Origin: Aeromonas veronii
GTDB taxonomy: Bacteria > Pseudomonadota > Gammaproteobacteria > Enterobacterales > Aeromonadaceae
Assembly (NCBI GenBank): GCA_041319085.1
Contig: CP101033.1
Span: 3,126,501 to 3,190,500, forward strand
DNA length: 64,000 nt
Direction of reading: 5' to 3'
The notes below the pieces were generated by a model. The model was given only the letters and a program-made list of their open reading frames with translations. It was not told the origin of the DNA and did not search any database. Each line of letters starts with the position of its first letter. Positions within the stretch are counted from its first letter, which is position 1. This document shows, one piece after another, positions 18,442 to 27,364 of this stretch. A program made the translations under genes and the position numbers.

Positions 18442-18843
18442 TTATTTTCGGCCGAATACTTTTACGCCCGCTTTGCTGCGCTCTGAATTACCGTACACTT
18501 CGATTTTTTTCACACAACGACGTGAGCCCAGTGATTTCCACTCGGTCTCTTTATCACTGCTCATATCCCGATCGAAACGAATGGTCTTGGTACGATCACC
18601 ACCATAGGTCACCACCACCCGATCCAGGGTCAAATCACGCTCCGCCTTCACCTTGATATATTTGGTCTGACGGCAAATCACCAAAGGAATTGTCGCTCCA
18701 TGATCACCGGCCCCCAGCAAGATTGTCCGCCCCAGCGTGAACTGATCATCGCCAGCTTGGCTAGCAGACGCCACGACCAACAGGATGCCACCCAGCAGGG
18801 TGCGCGCGGAAAAACGGGAATTCCAGATAGACATCAAGGACAT
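18442..18843 (-). CDS. secreted DUF2541 protein (YaaI-like)
   Basis: A 133-aa protein, the same length as E. coli YaaI. It has a signal peptide (residues about 1-31, ending SASQAGD) and a mature domain with two cysteines: PLVICRQTKYIKV and SRRCVKKIEVYG. The spacing and the KIEVYG-type strand match DUF2541. Its periplasmic role is unknown. ATG 18843 follows GGAGGT closely. Confidence 0.75.
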   Translation of the reverse strand: MSLMSIWNSRFSARTLLGGILLVVASASQAGDDQFTLGRTILLGAGDHGATIPLVICRQTKYIKVKAERDLTLDRVVVTYGGDRTKTIRFDRDMSSDKETEWKSLGSRRCVKKIEVYGNSERSKAGVKVFGRK

Positions 18844-18975
18844 AACACCTCCAATAAAAAACGGAGTGTCATGATACGGAGCAAACCCTAACAGAAGCTG
18901 TATCACTGCTGAATTTGCTGCGAATTTGCTGCGAATGTGCGGAAATAATCAGAGAAAACAGCGCGACTTGCCGGC

Positions 18976-19005
18976 AAAAATAAAAAAGGCCGCAGATAGC
19001 GGCCC
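18976..19005 (-). terminator. terminator of the small lipoprotein gene
   Basis: Stem ggccgc/gcggcc followed by a T tract when read leftward. Confidence 0.85.
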
Positions 19006-19022
19006 TTGCGGCACGACAGCGC

Positions 19023-19232
19023 TTATCGCTCCAGGATTTGGGTCACATCATCTTTTTTGATCATCACTTCACGCCCTTCATGATCGTAATAGCGATACAT
19101 GCCGGTACTCTCGTCCAGCTTGGGCTTGCTCTCGGTGGTGATCATCTTGCCATCCTTGGTGCTCATGATGTATTGGGAGCTGCATGCCACCAGCCCCAGG
19201 GCGCACACCAGGATCATCATCAGTTTTTTCAT
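19023..19232 (-). CDS. YgdI/YgdR-family small lipoprotein (DUF903)
   Basis: A 69-aa lipoprotein: MKKLMMILVCALGLVACSS has a lipobox with the modified cysteine at residue 17, followed by the DUF903 SH3-like fold YIMSTKDGKMITTESKPKL...YYDHEGREVMIKKDDV. Anchored in the cell envelope; function unknown. It is monocistronic with its own terminator. Confidence 0.9.
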   Translation of the reverse strand: MKKLMMILVCALGLVACSSQYIMSTKDGKMITTESKPKLDESTGMYRYYDHEGREVMIKKDDVTQILER

Positions 19233-19564
19233 AGGCGCACTCTTCTCCTTTCACCCTCACCACGAGGGTGTCATATCCAGCCTACTCCAATCCGACAGAC
19301 AGTCGGCAATTTGCGCATAAAGTGAGATCACTATCAAAAATCAGCTACTTGCGGCCACCCGGTTTGCCACTGCCACCCGTGCAGAGGACTGCAGCCAAGA
19401 GCCAGCCGATCAGAGGCGGGTGATGGTGTGCTTGACGACAACCCGTTTACCTGTCCCTGTTTATCAACGTCCTCTTCCCCACGCTTCCGCGAAGAACCAA
19501 AAAAAGGGTCCGGTGACAGGCACCGGACCCAAAGGTCTCACAGGACACAGGAGCTAAATGTGTA
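19233..19564. other. intergenic region between the lipoprotein gene and the PL9 lyase gene
   Basis: Carries the lipoprotein promoter region and, at 19499-19530, the lyase terminator. Nothing else recognisable. Confidence 0.45.
19499..19530 (-). terminator. terminator of the pectate lyase gene
   Basis: Stem gggtccggtg/caccggaccc followed leftward by a long T run. Confidence 0.9.
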
Positions 19565-21799
19565 TCAGGAGGCGTTGCCCGGCTTGATGGTCAGCACGCC
19601 AGCGTCGTCACGGCTAAAGCTAAGCTCGCTAGCGCGCATGAGCCACTCCTGACGCAACGCCTTCTCTTCTGCTGCAAACGCCTTGCCTTTTTTCACCTCA
19701 ACCTGATTACCCAGGTAGTCGGCCAGCTTGTGGGCGTCGCTTCGCAGCGAATGGTTGCTGTCAAAGTGCACGCTCACCTTGCTCTTCGGATAGGGATTGC
19801 TGCGCACGATATAGTTGTAACGGGCGTTATCCACGGCCACGTTCCCCTGCAAGTCCAGCGCACCGGTGTTGAAGTTGTCGGTAAAGCCATCCATGTTGTT
19901 GGCGATCGCCTGCGAATTTTTGACCACATGGGCCACCGGCTGGCCTTCACCACCGAGCTTAAAGCCGTTACCAATGGTGCCGGTCGGCGCCTGGTGACCA
20001 AACGGTAGACCGTTGCGATACGCCACGCTGTTAACAATGGTCACCGGCTGGTTGGGGCCATCTTCAATCTTGTTAAACAGATCCCAACCATCGTCGGCGT
20101 TGTTGTAAGCGAGGCAACCGTCAAACAGGTTACCGGCACCGACCCCCAGCTTGGCCGCAAAACCGTCGGCGTTGATGCCGGAATCATCGCGGTTGTTGTA
20201 CGAATCGCTGTTTAGCACCAGGTTATGGGACGGCCACAGGCTCGCGCTGGTGTAAACGCCGTTGGCGGTGATCCAGATACCGGTGTCGGCATTGTTGCGG
20301 GCCACCAGACGCTCGAGGCGGTTGTGGCTGCCGGCAACGCGCAGGAAGGCCGGGTTGTTGCTCTTAAGCGAGCCATCCGGGTTACCGTCGAACACCAGAC
20401 CATCGAGCGTCCAGTAACTGGCGTTGAGCACCGAGGTGGTCTTGGTAAAGACTGCCTTGTGGCGATTGACCGCCTGCAGGCGCTTGGGCTCGGCCGGCAG
20501 GCCGCTTTGCGCAGCAGTCAGCTCAAAGCCCTGATACTCGCCGTCAGCCAGCCAGATGGTGCCACCCGGTTGCAGCTGGGCCAGTGCGGTGGCCAAATCC
20601 ACCGGAGACGTCTCGGTGCCATTGTTGCCAGCGACCCCGGCTGGGGCCACATGGATAGCACGGGTATCTGCCACCGTCGCCGCTTGCTGGGTGATGGTAA
20701 AGGTCTGCTCGACCGCCTTGCCTGTGCTCGGCCCTTCATTGGCGGTAAAGGTCACCTTCAACGCGTTCTCACCGTCTTTCAGCGCCACCGGCAGTTGCAG
20801 GAACTCGCCGCCTTGGGCCGGGTGGTCCTTACCATTAAAAGAGACAACCCCGTCATAGTTGGGGCGCAGTTGCAGCAGATAAGAGCCGCCCACGTTGGTG
20901 GCGGCAGAGGCGAGCTCAAGGGCTGCAGCATCCTGCACCGCCTTCAGGGCGGTGGCCTGCTTGCCATCCTTGATGGTCTCCCCCAGGGTCAGTTTGGCGT
21001 TGTCGAAACGGGCCTTGGCGTTACGGGAGGCAAAGAAGCCGACAAAGGCGTTCTCATCCTGAGTAGTCAGAAAATCCGGGCGATCCGGGGTCTGCTGCTG
21101 GGCGTGCAGTTTACCGGCTTGGTCATACCAGGAGAGCAGGAAGCCATCGGCATTGCGCTCCAATTTCAGGTGGAAGCTGGTTTTGCTGAAATCCACCCCC
21201 TTTTGGTAGGGCTTGCGCTCAATGGCCACCCCCTTGTTACCCCAAGGCTGCGCTACGCCGCCACGCTGCACCGAGACCAGATTGACCAGATTGTCGTTGG
21301 CCTTGTTGGTGGTCAGCGCGGCGTTGAGCAGCATGTTGGAGGCGTGCGGGAACTCTTCAAACCCGGTGGGCTGCGGCATCAGACGGCTCTGACCCAGGCT
21401 GTCACGCACAAACAGGCCGGCGCCTTCCTGCGCGTTCGGGGTTTTGCCGTTTTCCGGGCCAAGCTGCAGGATGGTCATGTCCGCTTCCAGCACGAATGCC
21501 CGATCTGCCGGGATCTGGCTGTAATAGACGGTCATACCATCGTGAGAGTTGGCCAGCTTGCCACCGCGACTTTCAATCAGAAACGACGGGTAGAGCGGGC
21601 CACTGACACCTGGCTTGATGGCGGGGCCATCGTCCTTGAGCTGAACCTGATTCACACCGACCTTGGTCGGCAGAACGTTGGAGGAGAAATTAAGATCGGT
21701 CGACTGGCCGAAGGTGAGTGCTTGCCAGCTGCCATCGGCAGCCATCACAGCGGAGCAACCCAGAACAGAGGTCAACAGGGCCAGAGTTTTGATTTTCAT
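19565..21799 (-). CDS. pelX: family 9 polysaccharide lyase, exo-type pectate (disaccharide) lyase PelX-like
   Basis: Cleaves polygalacturonate or oligogalacturonides by beta-elimination, probably in the periplasm. The 744-aa precursor has a signal peptide (MKIKTLALLTSVLGCSAVMA), a beta-sandwich-like N-terminal half, then a right-handed beta-helix from about residue 395 with the PL9 hallmark NADGFAAKLGVG and NNADDGWDLF. K550 in DGFAAK is the expected catalytic base and nearby aspartates the calcium ligands. The closest architecture I know is Dickeya PelX, which releases unsaturated digalacturonate. ATG 21799 has AAGGAA upstream. It lies downstream of kdgM on the same strand, with a hairpin between. 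Confidence 0.88.
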   Translation of the reverse strand: MKIKTLALLTSVLGCSAVMAADGSWQALTFGQSTDLNFSSNVLPTKVGVNQVQLKDDGPAIKPGVSGPLYPSFLIESRGGKLANSHDGMTVYYSQIPADRAFVLEADMTILQLGPENGKTPNAQEGAGLFVRDSLGQSRLMPQPTGFEEFPHASNMLLNAALTTNKANDNLVNLVSVQRGGVAQPWGNKGVAIERKPYQKGVDFSKTSFHLKLERNADGFLLSWYDQAGKLHAQQQTPDRPDFLTTQDENAFVGFFASRNAKARFDNAKLTLGETIKDGKQATALKAVQDAAALELASAATNVGGSYLLQLRPNYDGVVSFNGKDHPAQGGEFLQLPVALKDGENALKVTFTANEGPSTGKAVEQTFTITQQAATVADTRAIHVAPAGVAGNNGTETSPVDLATALAQLQPGGTIWLADGEYQGFELTAAQSGLPAEPKRLQAVNRHKAVFTKTTSVLNASYWTLDGLVFDGNPDGSLKSNNPAFLRVAGSHNRLERLVARNNADTGIWITANGVYTSASLWPSHNLVLNSDSYNNRDDSGINADGFAAKLGVGAGNLFDGCLAYNNADDGWDLFNKIEDGPNQPVTIVNSVAYRNGLPFGHQAPTGTIGNGFKLGGEGQPVAHVVKNSQAIANNMDGFTDNFNTGALDLQGNVAVDNARYNYIVRSNPYPKSKVSVHFDSNHSLRSDAHKLADYLGNQVEVKKGKAFAAEEKALRQEWLMRASELSFSRDDAGVLTIKPGNAS

Positions 21800-21944
21800 C
21801 GTGCATTCCTTGTTCGATGTGTCAGGGGCGACACCATCAGTGCAAAGCAGATGACGAGCCTTATTCGAGATAACAGCCCGACACGTTGAAATAACGGAGC
21901 ATCTCTTGCGATCTATTTTTATCAATAAACCGCACAAATAAATA

Positions 21945-21975
21945 AAGGCAGCCACTGCGTGGCAAGGGCTGCCTT
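21945..21975 (-). terminator. hairpin between kdgM and the lyase gene
   Basis: Stem aaggcagcc/ggctgcctt; leftward it is followed by TATTTATTT. It could end or partly attenuate the kdgM transcript before pelX. Confidence 0.75.
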
Positions 21976-21992
21976 ATTGATGCTGATTGGGA

Positions 21993-22742
21993 TTAGAAGT
22001 TGTACTTCAGACCAACGCGGTAGCGGGGGATATATGTATCCTTGTAACCAGGTGTATCACCACGCTCATTACCTTGGATCCAACCAAACTCAACAAACGG
22101 CTCCCATTCTTTATTGATTTTGTAGCCTAGGCTCAAATTGTGATCCCAAGTTTTACTCTTGTTAGCAAAACCACCAGAATAGATACCATTACTTCCAGCT
22201 GCATCTCGGTCCAAGTCATTATAATCCAACTCGTAACCTACAGTAATTGCGGGAGTCAATTTATAGCCAAGATTAAGAGTCAAATTGTCACGATGTGGCT
22301 TATCATAGTTACCATGACCACCTTCGTTTGTCATACGCCAGCGATAGCGCAGACTGGTCGAGAAATCTTTGGTTACATTATAACCAGCTCTGACAAATAC
22401 CTGATAATCAGATCTTGAAGTTCCACTATCAAGTTGAACACCCGGTTGGAAGGACCATTGGTCGTTCAATTTATATTGGTAATTAAGAGTGAAGACCGAA
22501 CCATCAGCTTTGATATTGTTAAAGAAATCCAAATAACTTTCGCCTTTCCCTTCATTTCTCCACTTTGCTTCTGCGCCAAAACCAACGCCATTGGCCAGAC
22601 GATGGCTGATAGCAACGCGATCCTTATGCTCACCCTTATCAGGGGTATATTCATGACGATAGTTAAGAGTTGCAGCATGTGCAGTGGCGGCGGAACCCAG
22701 CAATCCCAACAAGGTCAGCGCAGCGATACGGCTTACTTTCAT
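21993..22742 (-). CDS. kdgM: oligogalacturonate-specific outer-membrane porin
   Basis: Outer-membrane beta-barrel that admits acidic oligogalacturonides. The 249-aa precursor has a signal peptide (ending TAHAATLNY) and alternating amphipathic strands with arginine-rich turns, ending in the barrel C-terminus YRVGLKYNF. KdgM-family features such as LNYRHEYTPDKGEHKDRVAISHR are clear. The coding DNA is visibly more AT-rich than its neighbours. An operator-like TGAAACAATATTCCA lies 88 bases upstream of the start, with a weaker CRP-like sequence beyond it. Confidence 0.93.
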   Translation of the reverse strand: MKVSRIAALTLLGLLGSAATAHAATLNYRHEYTPDKGEHKDRVAISHRLANGVGFGAEAKWRNEGKGESYLDFFNNIKADGSVFTLNYQYKLNDQWSFQPGVQLDSGTSRSDYQVFVRAGYNVTKDFSTSLRYRWRMTNEGGHGNYDKPHRDNLTLNLGYKLTPAITVGYELDYNDLDRDAAGSNGIYSGGFANKSKTWDHNLSLGYKINKEWEPFVEFGWIQGNERGDTPGYKDTYIPRYRVGLKYNF

Positions 22743-22829
22743 TTAAGTCACCCTTCGTGTTTGTTGTATCTATTGGGGTCATATTAAACAATTGCAAAAA
22801 TAAAAAATAAGATCTCGCACACATAAAAA

Positions 22830-22844
22830 TGAAACAATATTCCA
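22830..22844. promoter_or_regulatory. KdgR-type operator upstream of kdgM
   Basis: TGAAACAATATTCCA differs by one base from TGAAA-N5-TTTCA, the motif shared by the other promoters of this island. Confidence 0.65.
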
Positions 22845-23106
22845 CAAAACTTCAAATAGTGATCCAACTCAACAATCCCAATAAAAAACGCACTATCGTC
22901 AAAAGACCTGAGGAAAGAGGATCAGCCAGCGTAAACGCGACCGGGCCTTGCAACATGATGCCAACACCCTAGTGAGGCTCATGTCCGTTGTGTCAGTACC
23001 ACAAGCCGCTTGGTAGCTACACTCATGCAGACGTGGAGGAAAATCGGGGGCAGGCTGGCAAACGTAGCACCTCTCATCCATCCAATAACGAGAGGCGAAT
23101 TACACG

Positions 23107-23139
23107 AAAAAAATCAGGGCGCATCCAAGATGCGCCCTG
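23107..23139 (-). terminator. terminator of kdgK-eda-kdgF
   Basis: Stem agggcgcat/atgcgccct followed leftward by GATTTTTTT. Confidence 0.92.
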
Positions 23140-23161
23140 TCAATTCAATCAGCGATAACGC

Positions 23162-23491
23162 TTATTTGGCGGCGAGAAAATCTTCCCGCTGCGGCGTAAA
23201 GGTATCGAGCAGCACGCCAGCGGCGCGGCAGACACAGCCGTGCACCACATTTGGCTTTTTATAGAGGGTGTCGCCAGCCTTGACCAGATGGGTCACGCCA
23301 TCGATGGTGAAGTCAAACTCGCCGGAGAGCACATAGGTCAACTGCTCATGGGGGTGCTGATGCAAAGGACCGATCGCGCCGGTTTCAAAATGCACCTCAA
23401 CGCCCATCATGGTGCCACCGTGGGCCAGGATCTTGCGCTTTACACCGTTACCGAGATCGTCCATCTCGATCTTGTCATTAAATACAAACAT
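23162..23491 (-). CDS. kdgF: cupin, unsaturated monouronate linearising enzyme
   Basis: KdgF converts the cyclic unsaturated uronate released by lyases to the linear keto form (5-keto-4-deoxyuronate). The 109-aa single cupin has the metal-ligand pattern GPLHQHPHEQLTYVLSGEF followed by a second histidine motif near KPNVVHG. It is the last gene of the leftward kdgK-eda-kdgF operon, 12 bases after eda. The call rests on cupin motifs plus context; other small cupins look alike. Confidence 0.87.
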   Translation of the reverse strand: MFVFNDKIEMDDLGNGVKRKILAHGGTMMGVEVHFETGAIGPLHQHPHEQLTYVLSGEFDFTIDGVTHLVKAGDTLYKKPNVVHGCVCRAAGVLLDTFTPQREDFLAAK

Positions 23492-23503
23492 CTTGCTCTC
23501 CTG

Positions 23504-24124
23504 TTACAGGGCGGCCATGGCTTCGCGGGCCAGTTCGCGGATGGTGTCCCACTCGCCAGCATCGATCAGATCGCCTGGCACCATCCAGGTGCCCCCGCAC
23601 GCAAACACGGAGCCAAGGCCCAGGTACTGCTTGATGTTTTGCGGGCTCACGCCACCGGTCGGCATAAACTTGACCGGATACACAGCGCTCAGCGCCTTGA
23701 GCATGGCCACGCCACCGGAGGGCTCCGCCGGGAAGAACTTGAGGGTCTTCAGACCCATCTCCATGGCCTGCTCGACCAGACTCGGGTTGTTGACGCCCGG
23801 CACAATCGGCATGCCGCGCTGCTGGCAGTAACGCACTGTGGTGGGGTTAAAACCGGGGCTGACCACGAAATCGACACCGGCCTCGATGGCTTCGTCGACT
23901 TGCGCAGTGGTCAGCACGGTACCGGCACCAATCACCATGTCGGGGAACTCGGCGCGCAGGTTGCGAATGGCCTGGGCGGCCGCCGGAGTACGGAAGGTGA
24001 TCTCGGCGCTCGGCATGCCGCCTTCAATCAGGGCGCGGCCCAGTGCTACGGCATCATCGGCATTCTTGATGGCGATGACGGGGATGATTTTGAGCTCGGA
24101 GAGTCTTTCAACCAGAGTGGACAT
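23504..24124 (-). CDS. eda: KDPG/KHG aldolase (2-keto-3-deoxy-6-phosphogluconate aldolase)
   Basis: Splits 2-keto-3-deoxy-6-phosphogluconate into pyruvate and glyceraldehyde-3-phosphate, the last step of the pathway. The 206-aa protein has IPVIAIKNADDAV, the catalytic glutamate in EITFRTPAA, GAGTVLT, and the Schiff-base lysine in LKFFPAEPSGG. ATG 24124 has AGGA 6 bases upstream; ATG 24136 would overlap kdgK by four bases. It is tightly linked behind kdgK. Confidence 0.95.
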   Translation of the reverse strand: MSTLVERLSELKIIPVIAIKNADDAVALGRALIEGGMPSAEITFRTPAAAQAIRNLRAEFPDMVIGAGTVLTTAQVDEAIEAGVDFVVSPGFNPTTVRYCQQRGMPIVPGVNNPSLVEQAMEMGLKTLKFFPAEPSGGVAMLKALSAVYPVKFMPTGGVSPQNIKQYLGLGSVFACGGTWMVPGDLIDAGEWDTIRELAREAMAAL

Positions 24125-24132
24125 GTCATTCC

Positions 24133-25071
24133 TCATGCTACAGAAACAGGTGAAGTGGGCATCAGGGCCTTGGCAATGATGGCGCCACGATGCTGAATTA
24201 CGGTGCCCGCCAACTGGTGGGCATAACGGGCGGACTGTTCGGGTGAGCCGCCAGCCAGGCGAATCGCCAGGTATCCGGCACTGAACGAGTCACCGGCCGC
24301 GGTGGTATCGACGATCTGTTCGGCCTTGAGCGGCTCGGCAGCCACCAGCAGCGGCTCGGCGGCAGTGATCACCATGCAGGGCTCGCCACCCCGCTTGATG
24401 ACAATTTCGCTCACGCCCCATTCGCGGCTGCGCTCGATGCAGGCAAGCTCGCCATGCTCGCCCCACAGGGCCAGCTCGTCATCAAAGGTGAGGAAGGCGA
24501 TATCGGTGCGCTTCATCACCTCGCGATACCAGTGCTGGGCCGTGTCGAGATCTTCCCACAGGCGCGGACGATAGTTGTTGTCAAACACCACCTTGCCGCC
24601 ACGGGCACGGCAAGTATCTAGCAGCGTCAGTAAACGCATGCGATCGGCGGCCGGCAAAATCGCCAGGGTGATGCCGCTCAGATAGAGATAATCCATTGCG
24701 ACCAGACGCTCACACACCGCGTCGGTCTGCTCACTTTGCAGCCAGTAACGGGCGGCGGCATCGTTGCGCCAATAGTGGAATGTACGCTCCCCGGTTTCAT
24801 CGGTTTCAATCAGATAGAGTCCAGGCAACTTGTCTGCCCTGCGCTGCACCAGATCGGTATAGATTCCCTCTGCTTGCCACTGGGTCAGCATGTCACTACT
24901 CATGCTATCGCCCCCCAAAGCAGTAACATAGTGCACCGCTAACGATGGGTTAGCGCGACGCAGATACACCGCCGTATTGAGGGTATCCCCTCCAAAACCA
25001 CGCACGATGCCTTTGCTGTGCTCTGCCAGCTCAACCATACATTCACCAATCACGGCAATTTTGACAGTCAT
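24133..25071 (-). CDS. kdgK: 2-keto-3-deoxygluconate kinase, copy 1
   Basis: Phosphorylates 2-keto-3-deoxygluconate with ATP. The 312-aa PfkB-family sugar kinase begins IAVIGECMVELAEHSKGIVRGFGGDT and carries the second PfkB signature DTTAAGDSFSAGYLA with the catalytic aspartate. ATG 25071 is preceded by a run of G that can act as ribosome binding site; longer upstream frames run into the operator. First gene of kdgK-eda-kdgF, controlled by the operator at 25131-25145. Confidence 0.94.
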   Translation of the reverse strand: MTVKIAVIGECMVELAEHSKGIVRGFGGDTLNTAVYLRRANPSLAVHYVTALGGDSMSSDMLTQWQAEGIYTDLVQRRADKLPGLYLIETDETGERTFHYWRNDAAARYWLQSEQTDAVCERLVAMDYLYLSGITLAILPAADRMRLLTLLDTCRARGGKVVFDNNYRPRLWEDLDTAQHWYREVMKRTDIAFLTFDDELALWGEHGELACIERSREWGVSEIVIKRGGEPCMVITAAEPLLVAAEPLKAEQIVDTTAAGDSFSAGYLAIRLAGGSPEQSARYAHQLAGTVIQHRGAIIAKALMPTSPVSVA

Positions 25072-25130
25072 AGGCCCCCCCTTCAGGTAAGCCGCTATTT
25101 TATTACTAAAAACGCACGCGTCAAAACAAA

Positions 25131-25145
25131 TGAAATGATATTTCA
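25131..25145. promoter_or_regulatory. KdgR operator between kdgK and the symporter operon
   Basis: TGAAATGATATTTCA at 25131-25145 sits inside a longer palindrome (25128-25148) extended by AAA and TTT, and is the best operator match in the window. It resembles the Dickeya/E. coli KdgR consensus (AATGAAA...TTTCATT). Confidence 0.82.
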
Positions 25146-25150
25146 TTTTT

Positions 25151-25166
25151 TGTGATAGTGCGCAAA
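25151..25166 (-). promoter_or_regulatory. CRP-like site next to the KdgR operator
   Basis: TGTGATAGTGCGCAAA matches TGTGA-N6-TCACA at 8 of 10 positions, 6 bases beyond the KdgR box. CRP activation with KdgR repression is the usual logic for pectin genes. Confidence 0.45.
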
Positions 25167-25461
25167 CCTTCATCTTACCTCGCAAGAAAAGCCTTATCAT
25201 GCGCTGCCACATCCACACACCATCATGCAAGAGAAAAATGAATTGCCTTTTAAAAATCAGATCAATATCTCAATTTGCAGCATGTCAAATGTCATCATTA
25301 ACGTTTTGGGAATCTCATCACCTTTTTTTTGGAACGGCGTTTCTAAAATGAGGCATCTTGTTTTAAGTTTCCTAGAAATTTTTAAAGATGCACCTATCGG
25401 CAACTCATCACTTTCCTGATGAGGATAGGATTACCCTGAATTGACCTGAGTGAGTGAACCT

Positions 25462-27255
25462 ATGAATACAGATATGTTGGTGGTGGGAGGCTATTTCATA
25501 CTGATGATCCTCATCAGTGTTGCCTTCAAGAAAATGGCGAGCAAATCAGCCAGTGACTACTTCCGTGGTGGTGGCCGCATGCTTTGGTGGATGGTGGGGG
25601 CGACCGCGTTCATGACCCAATTCTCGGCCTGGACCTTCACCGGTGCGGCCGGTAAAGCGTTTAACGATGGTTTTGCTGTTACCTTTGTGTTTCTTGGCAA
25701 TATCGCAGCTTACATCCTCTCTTACTGGTGGTTCAGCCATCGCTTCCGCCAGATGCGAGTGGATACCCCTACCGAAGCGGTCAATCGTCGCTTTGGCAAA
25801 GGAAACGAGCAATTTTTCACCTGGGCGATCATTCCTCTGAGCATCCTCAGTGGCGGTGTCTGGTTGAACGGCCTGGCCATCTTTGTGGGTGCCGTGTTTG
25901 GCTATGACATGACCACCACTATCTGGGTAACCGGTCTCTCTGTACTGCTTATCTCCATGTTAAGTGGAGCCTGGGGCGTGGTCGCCAGTGACTTTGTACA
26001 AACCCTGGTCGTCGCCGTTATCTCAGTGGCCTGCGCCGCGGTAGCCCTCTTTGCCGTTGGTGGCCCGAGCGAGATCATCACCAAGTTCCCGACCGACTTC
26101 ATCATGGGGCCGGACATGAACTACGGCGTGCTGCTGGTTGGCTCCTTCCTGTTCTTCATCGTCAAGCAGATGCAGAGCATCAATAACATCCAGGACTCTT
26201 ACCGCTTCCTCAACGCCAAGGATTCCAACAATGCCCGTAAAGCGGCACTGCTGGCGATGGGCTTAATGGTCTGTGGCACCCTGATTTGGTTCATCCCGCC
26301 CTGGGCTATGGCCATCCTGGTACCGGACGCCGCCGCCTCTCACGCAGAGCTGGGTAACAAAGCAAGCGATGCTGTCTATCTGGTGTTTGCCGAGAAGTAC
26401 ATGCCACTGGGCACCATCGGTCTGCTGGTAGCCGGTCTGTTTGCCGCGACCATGTCCTCTATGGACTCCGCCCTTTGCCGTAACGCCGGTATCTTTGTGC
26501 GCAGCTTCTGGGCACCGATCATTTGCCGCAACAAACCCATGAGCGAGACCAGCGTGCTGCGTCTGAGCCAGGGGGTAACGCTGATCAACGGTATTCTGGT
26601 GATCCTCATTGCCCAGTTGTTTGCCCAACTCAAAGGACTGAGTCTGTTTGATCTGACCATGCGCGTCGCCACCTTGCTGCAATCCCCCATGCTGGTGCCG
26701 CTCTTCTTTGGTGTCTTCATTCGTAAAACCCCGAAATGGGCAGCTTGGGGCACAGTCTGCTTCGGTATGTTTGTCTCCTGGCTGGTGATGAATGTGTTCA
26801 CCGCCCAGTGGGCTGCCGGCCTGTTTGGCGTGGAGCTGACCAAGCGTGAACTGTCTGAGCTGACCACTACCATGACGGTAGCGGCCCACCTGGTCCTGAC
26901 CGGCGGCTTCTTCTGGGCGACCAGCCTCTTCTATAAAGAGGAGTCCTTCACGGCAGAAGAGCTCAAGCGTACGGCTGATTTCTTCCAGGATGTCGAGACC
27001 CCGGTCGTCGCCGATGATGAGCAGGATGAGTTTGACCGTCTGCAGCGCAGCAAGCTGGGTCATATCACCTTGATGATGGGCGCAGGTCTGATGCTTATGG
27101 TTCTGCTGCCCAACCCACTCTGGGGCCGGCTGCTGTTCGCCACCTGTGCAGGCGCCATCCTGTTGGTCGGTTATCTGCTTAAGCGCAGTGCGAGCAGCGC
27201 ACCGCAGGCAAAAACCATACTCAAACCAAGCATGGCAAGCCACTCAACATCATGA
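25462..27255 (+). CDS. sodium/solute symporter (SSS family), first of two
   Basis: A 597-aa inner-membrane transporter with about 13-14 membrane segments. Features of the SSS family include WWMVGATAFMTQFSAWTFTGAAGKAF and the NIQDSYRFLNAKDS loop. In context it probably imports unsaturated oligogalacturonides or 5-keto-4-deoxyuronate, playing the role of TogT/TogMNAB of Dickeya. Related symporters serve alginate-derived sugars in Vibrio. ATG 25462 is preferred to GTG 25450; both have weak ribosome binding sites. A terminator lies between it and the second symporter. Confidence 0.85.
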   Translation: MNTDMLVVGGYFILMILISVAFKKMASKSASDYFRGGGRMLWWMVGATAFMTQFSAWTFTGAAGKAFNDGFAVTFVFLGNIAAYILSYWWFSHRFRQMRVDTPTEAVNRRFGKGNEQFFTWAIIPLSILSGGVWLNGLAIFVGAVFGYDMTTTIWVTGLSVLLISMLSGAWGVVASDFVQTLVVAVISVACAAVALFAVGGPSEIITKFPTDFIMGPDMNYGVLLVGSFLFFIVKQMQSINNIQDSYRFLNAKDSNNARKAALLAMGLMVCGTLIWFIPPWAMAILVPDAAASHAELGNKASDAVYLVFAEKYMPLGTIGLLVAGLFAATMSSMDSALCRNAGIFVRSFWAPIICRNKPMSETSVLRLSQGVTLINGILVILIAQLFAQLKGLSLFDLTMRVATLLQSPMLVPLFFGVFIRKTPKWAAWGTVCFGMFVSWLVMNVFTAQWAAGLFGVELTKRELSELTTTMTVAAHLVLTGGFFWATSLFYKEESFTAEELKRTADFFQDVETPVVADDEQDEFDRLQRSKLGHITLMMGAGLMLMVLLPNPLWGRLLFATCAGAILLVGYLLKRSASSAPQAKTILKPSMASHSTS

Positions 27256-27279
27256 TCCATTACTAAACCCATTTTTTGT

Positions 27280-27306
27280 GGCGCCTTTCCAAAGGCGCCC
27301 TTTTTC
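27280..27306 (+). terminator. terminator between the two symporter genes
   Basis: Stem ggcgccttt/aaaggcgcc followed by CTTTTT. The same kind of hairpin follows kduD. Confidence 0.85.
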
Positions 27307-27364
27307 GTTAGCACGACCACAGTGCCACCCCTTCCTCTCTTTTACTGCAAGCAGGCCAACTGCC

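Larger units (their letters stand above)
22743..23161. other. regulatory and partly unexplained region upstream of kdgM
   Basis: The part next to kdgM (22743-22880) is AT-rich and holds the KdgR-like site. The part at about 22900-23100 is GC-richer and carries no gene I can support; a 60-codon open frame there (22899-23081, leftward) has no ribosome binding site. A terminator for kdgF is at 23107-23139. Confidence 0.5.
25072..25461. other. divergent regulatory region between kdgK and the first symporter gene
   Basis: About 390 AT-rich bases. It holds a perfect KdgR-type operator, an adjacent CRP-like site (25151-25166) and, nearer the symporter, a palindromic TTTCCTAGAAA at about 25368-25378 of unknown meaning. 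No ORF is supported. Confidence 0.55.

Noticed and set aside
20225..21889. 554-codon open frame opposite the PL9 lyase
   Set aside because: Antisense of a gene with a signal peptide and clear PL9 motifs.
22899..23081. 60-codon leftward ORF upstream of kdgM
   Set aside because: No ribosome binding site or recognisable family; kept only as an unexplained segment.
25368..25378. TTTCCTAGAAA palindrome as another KdgR operator
   Set aside because: Half-sites do not match TGAAA/TTTCA; too short to assign.
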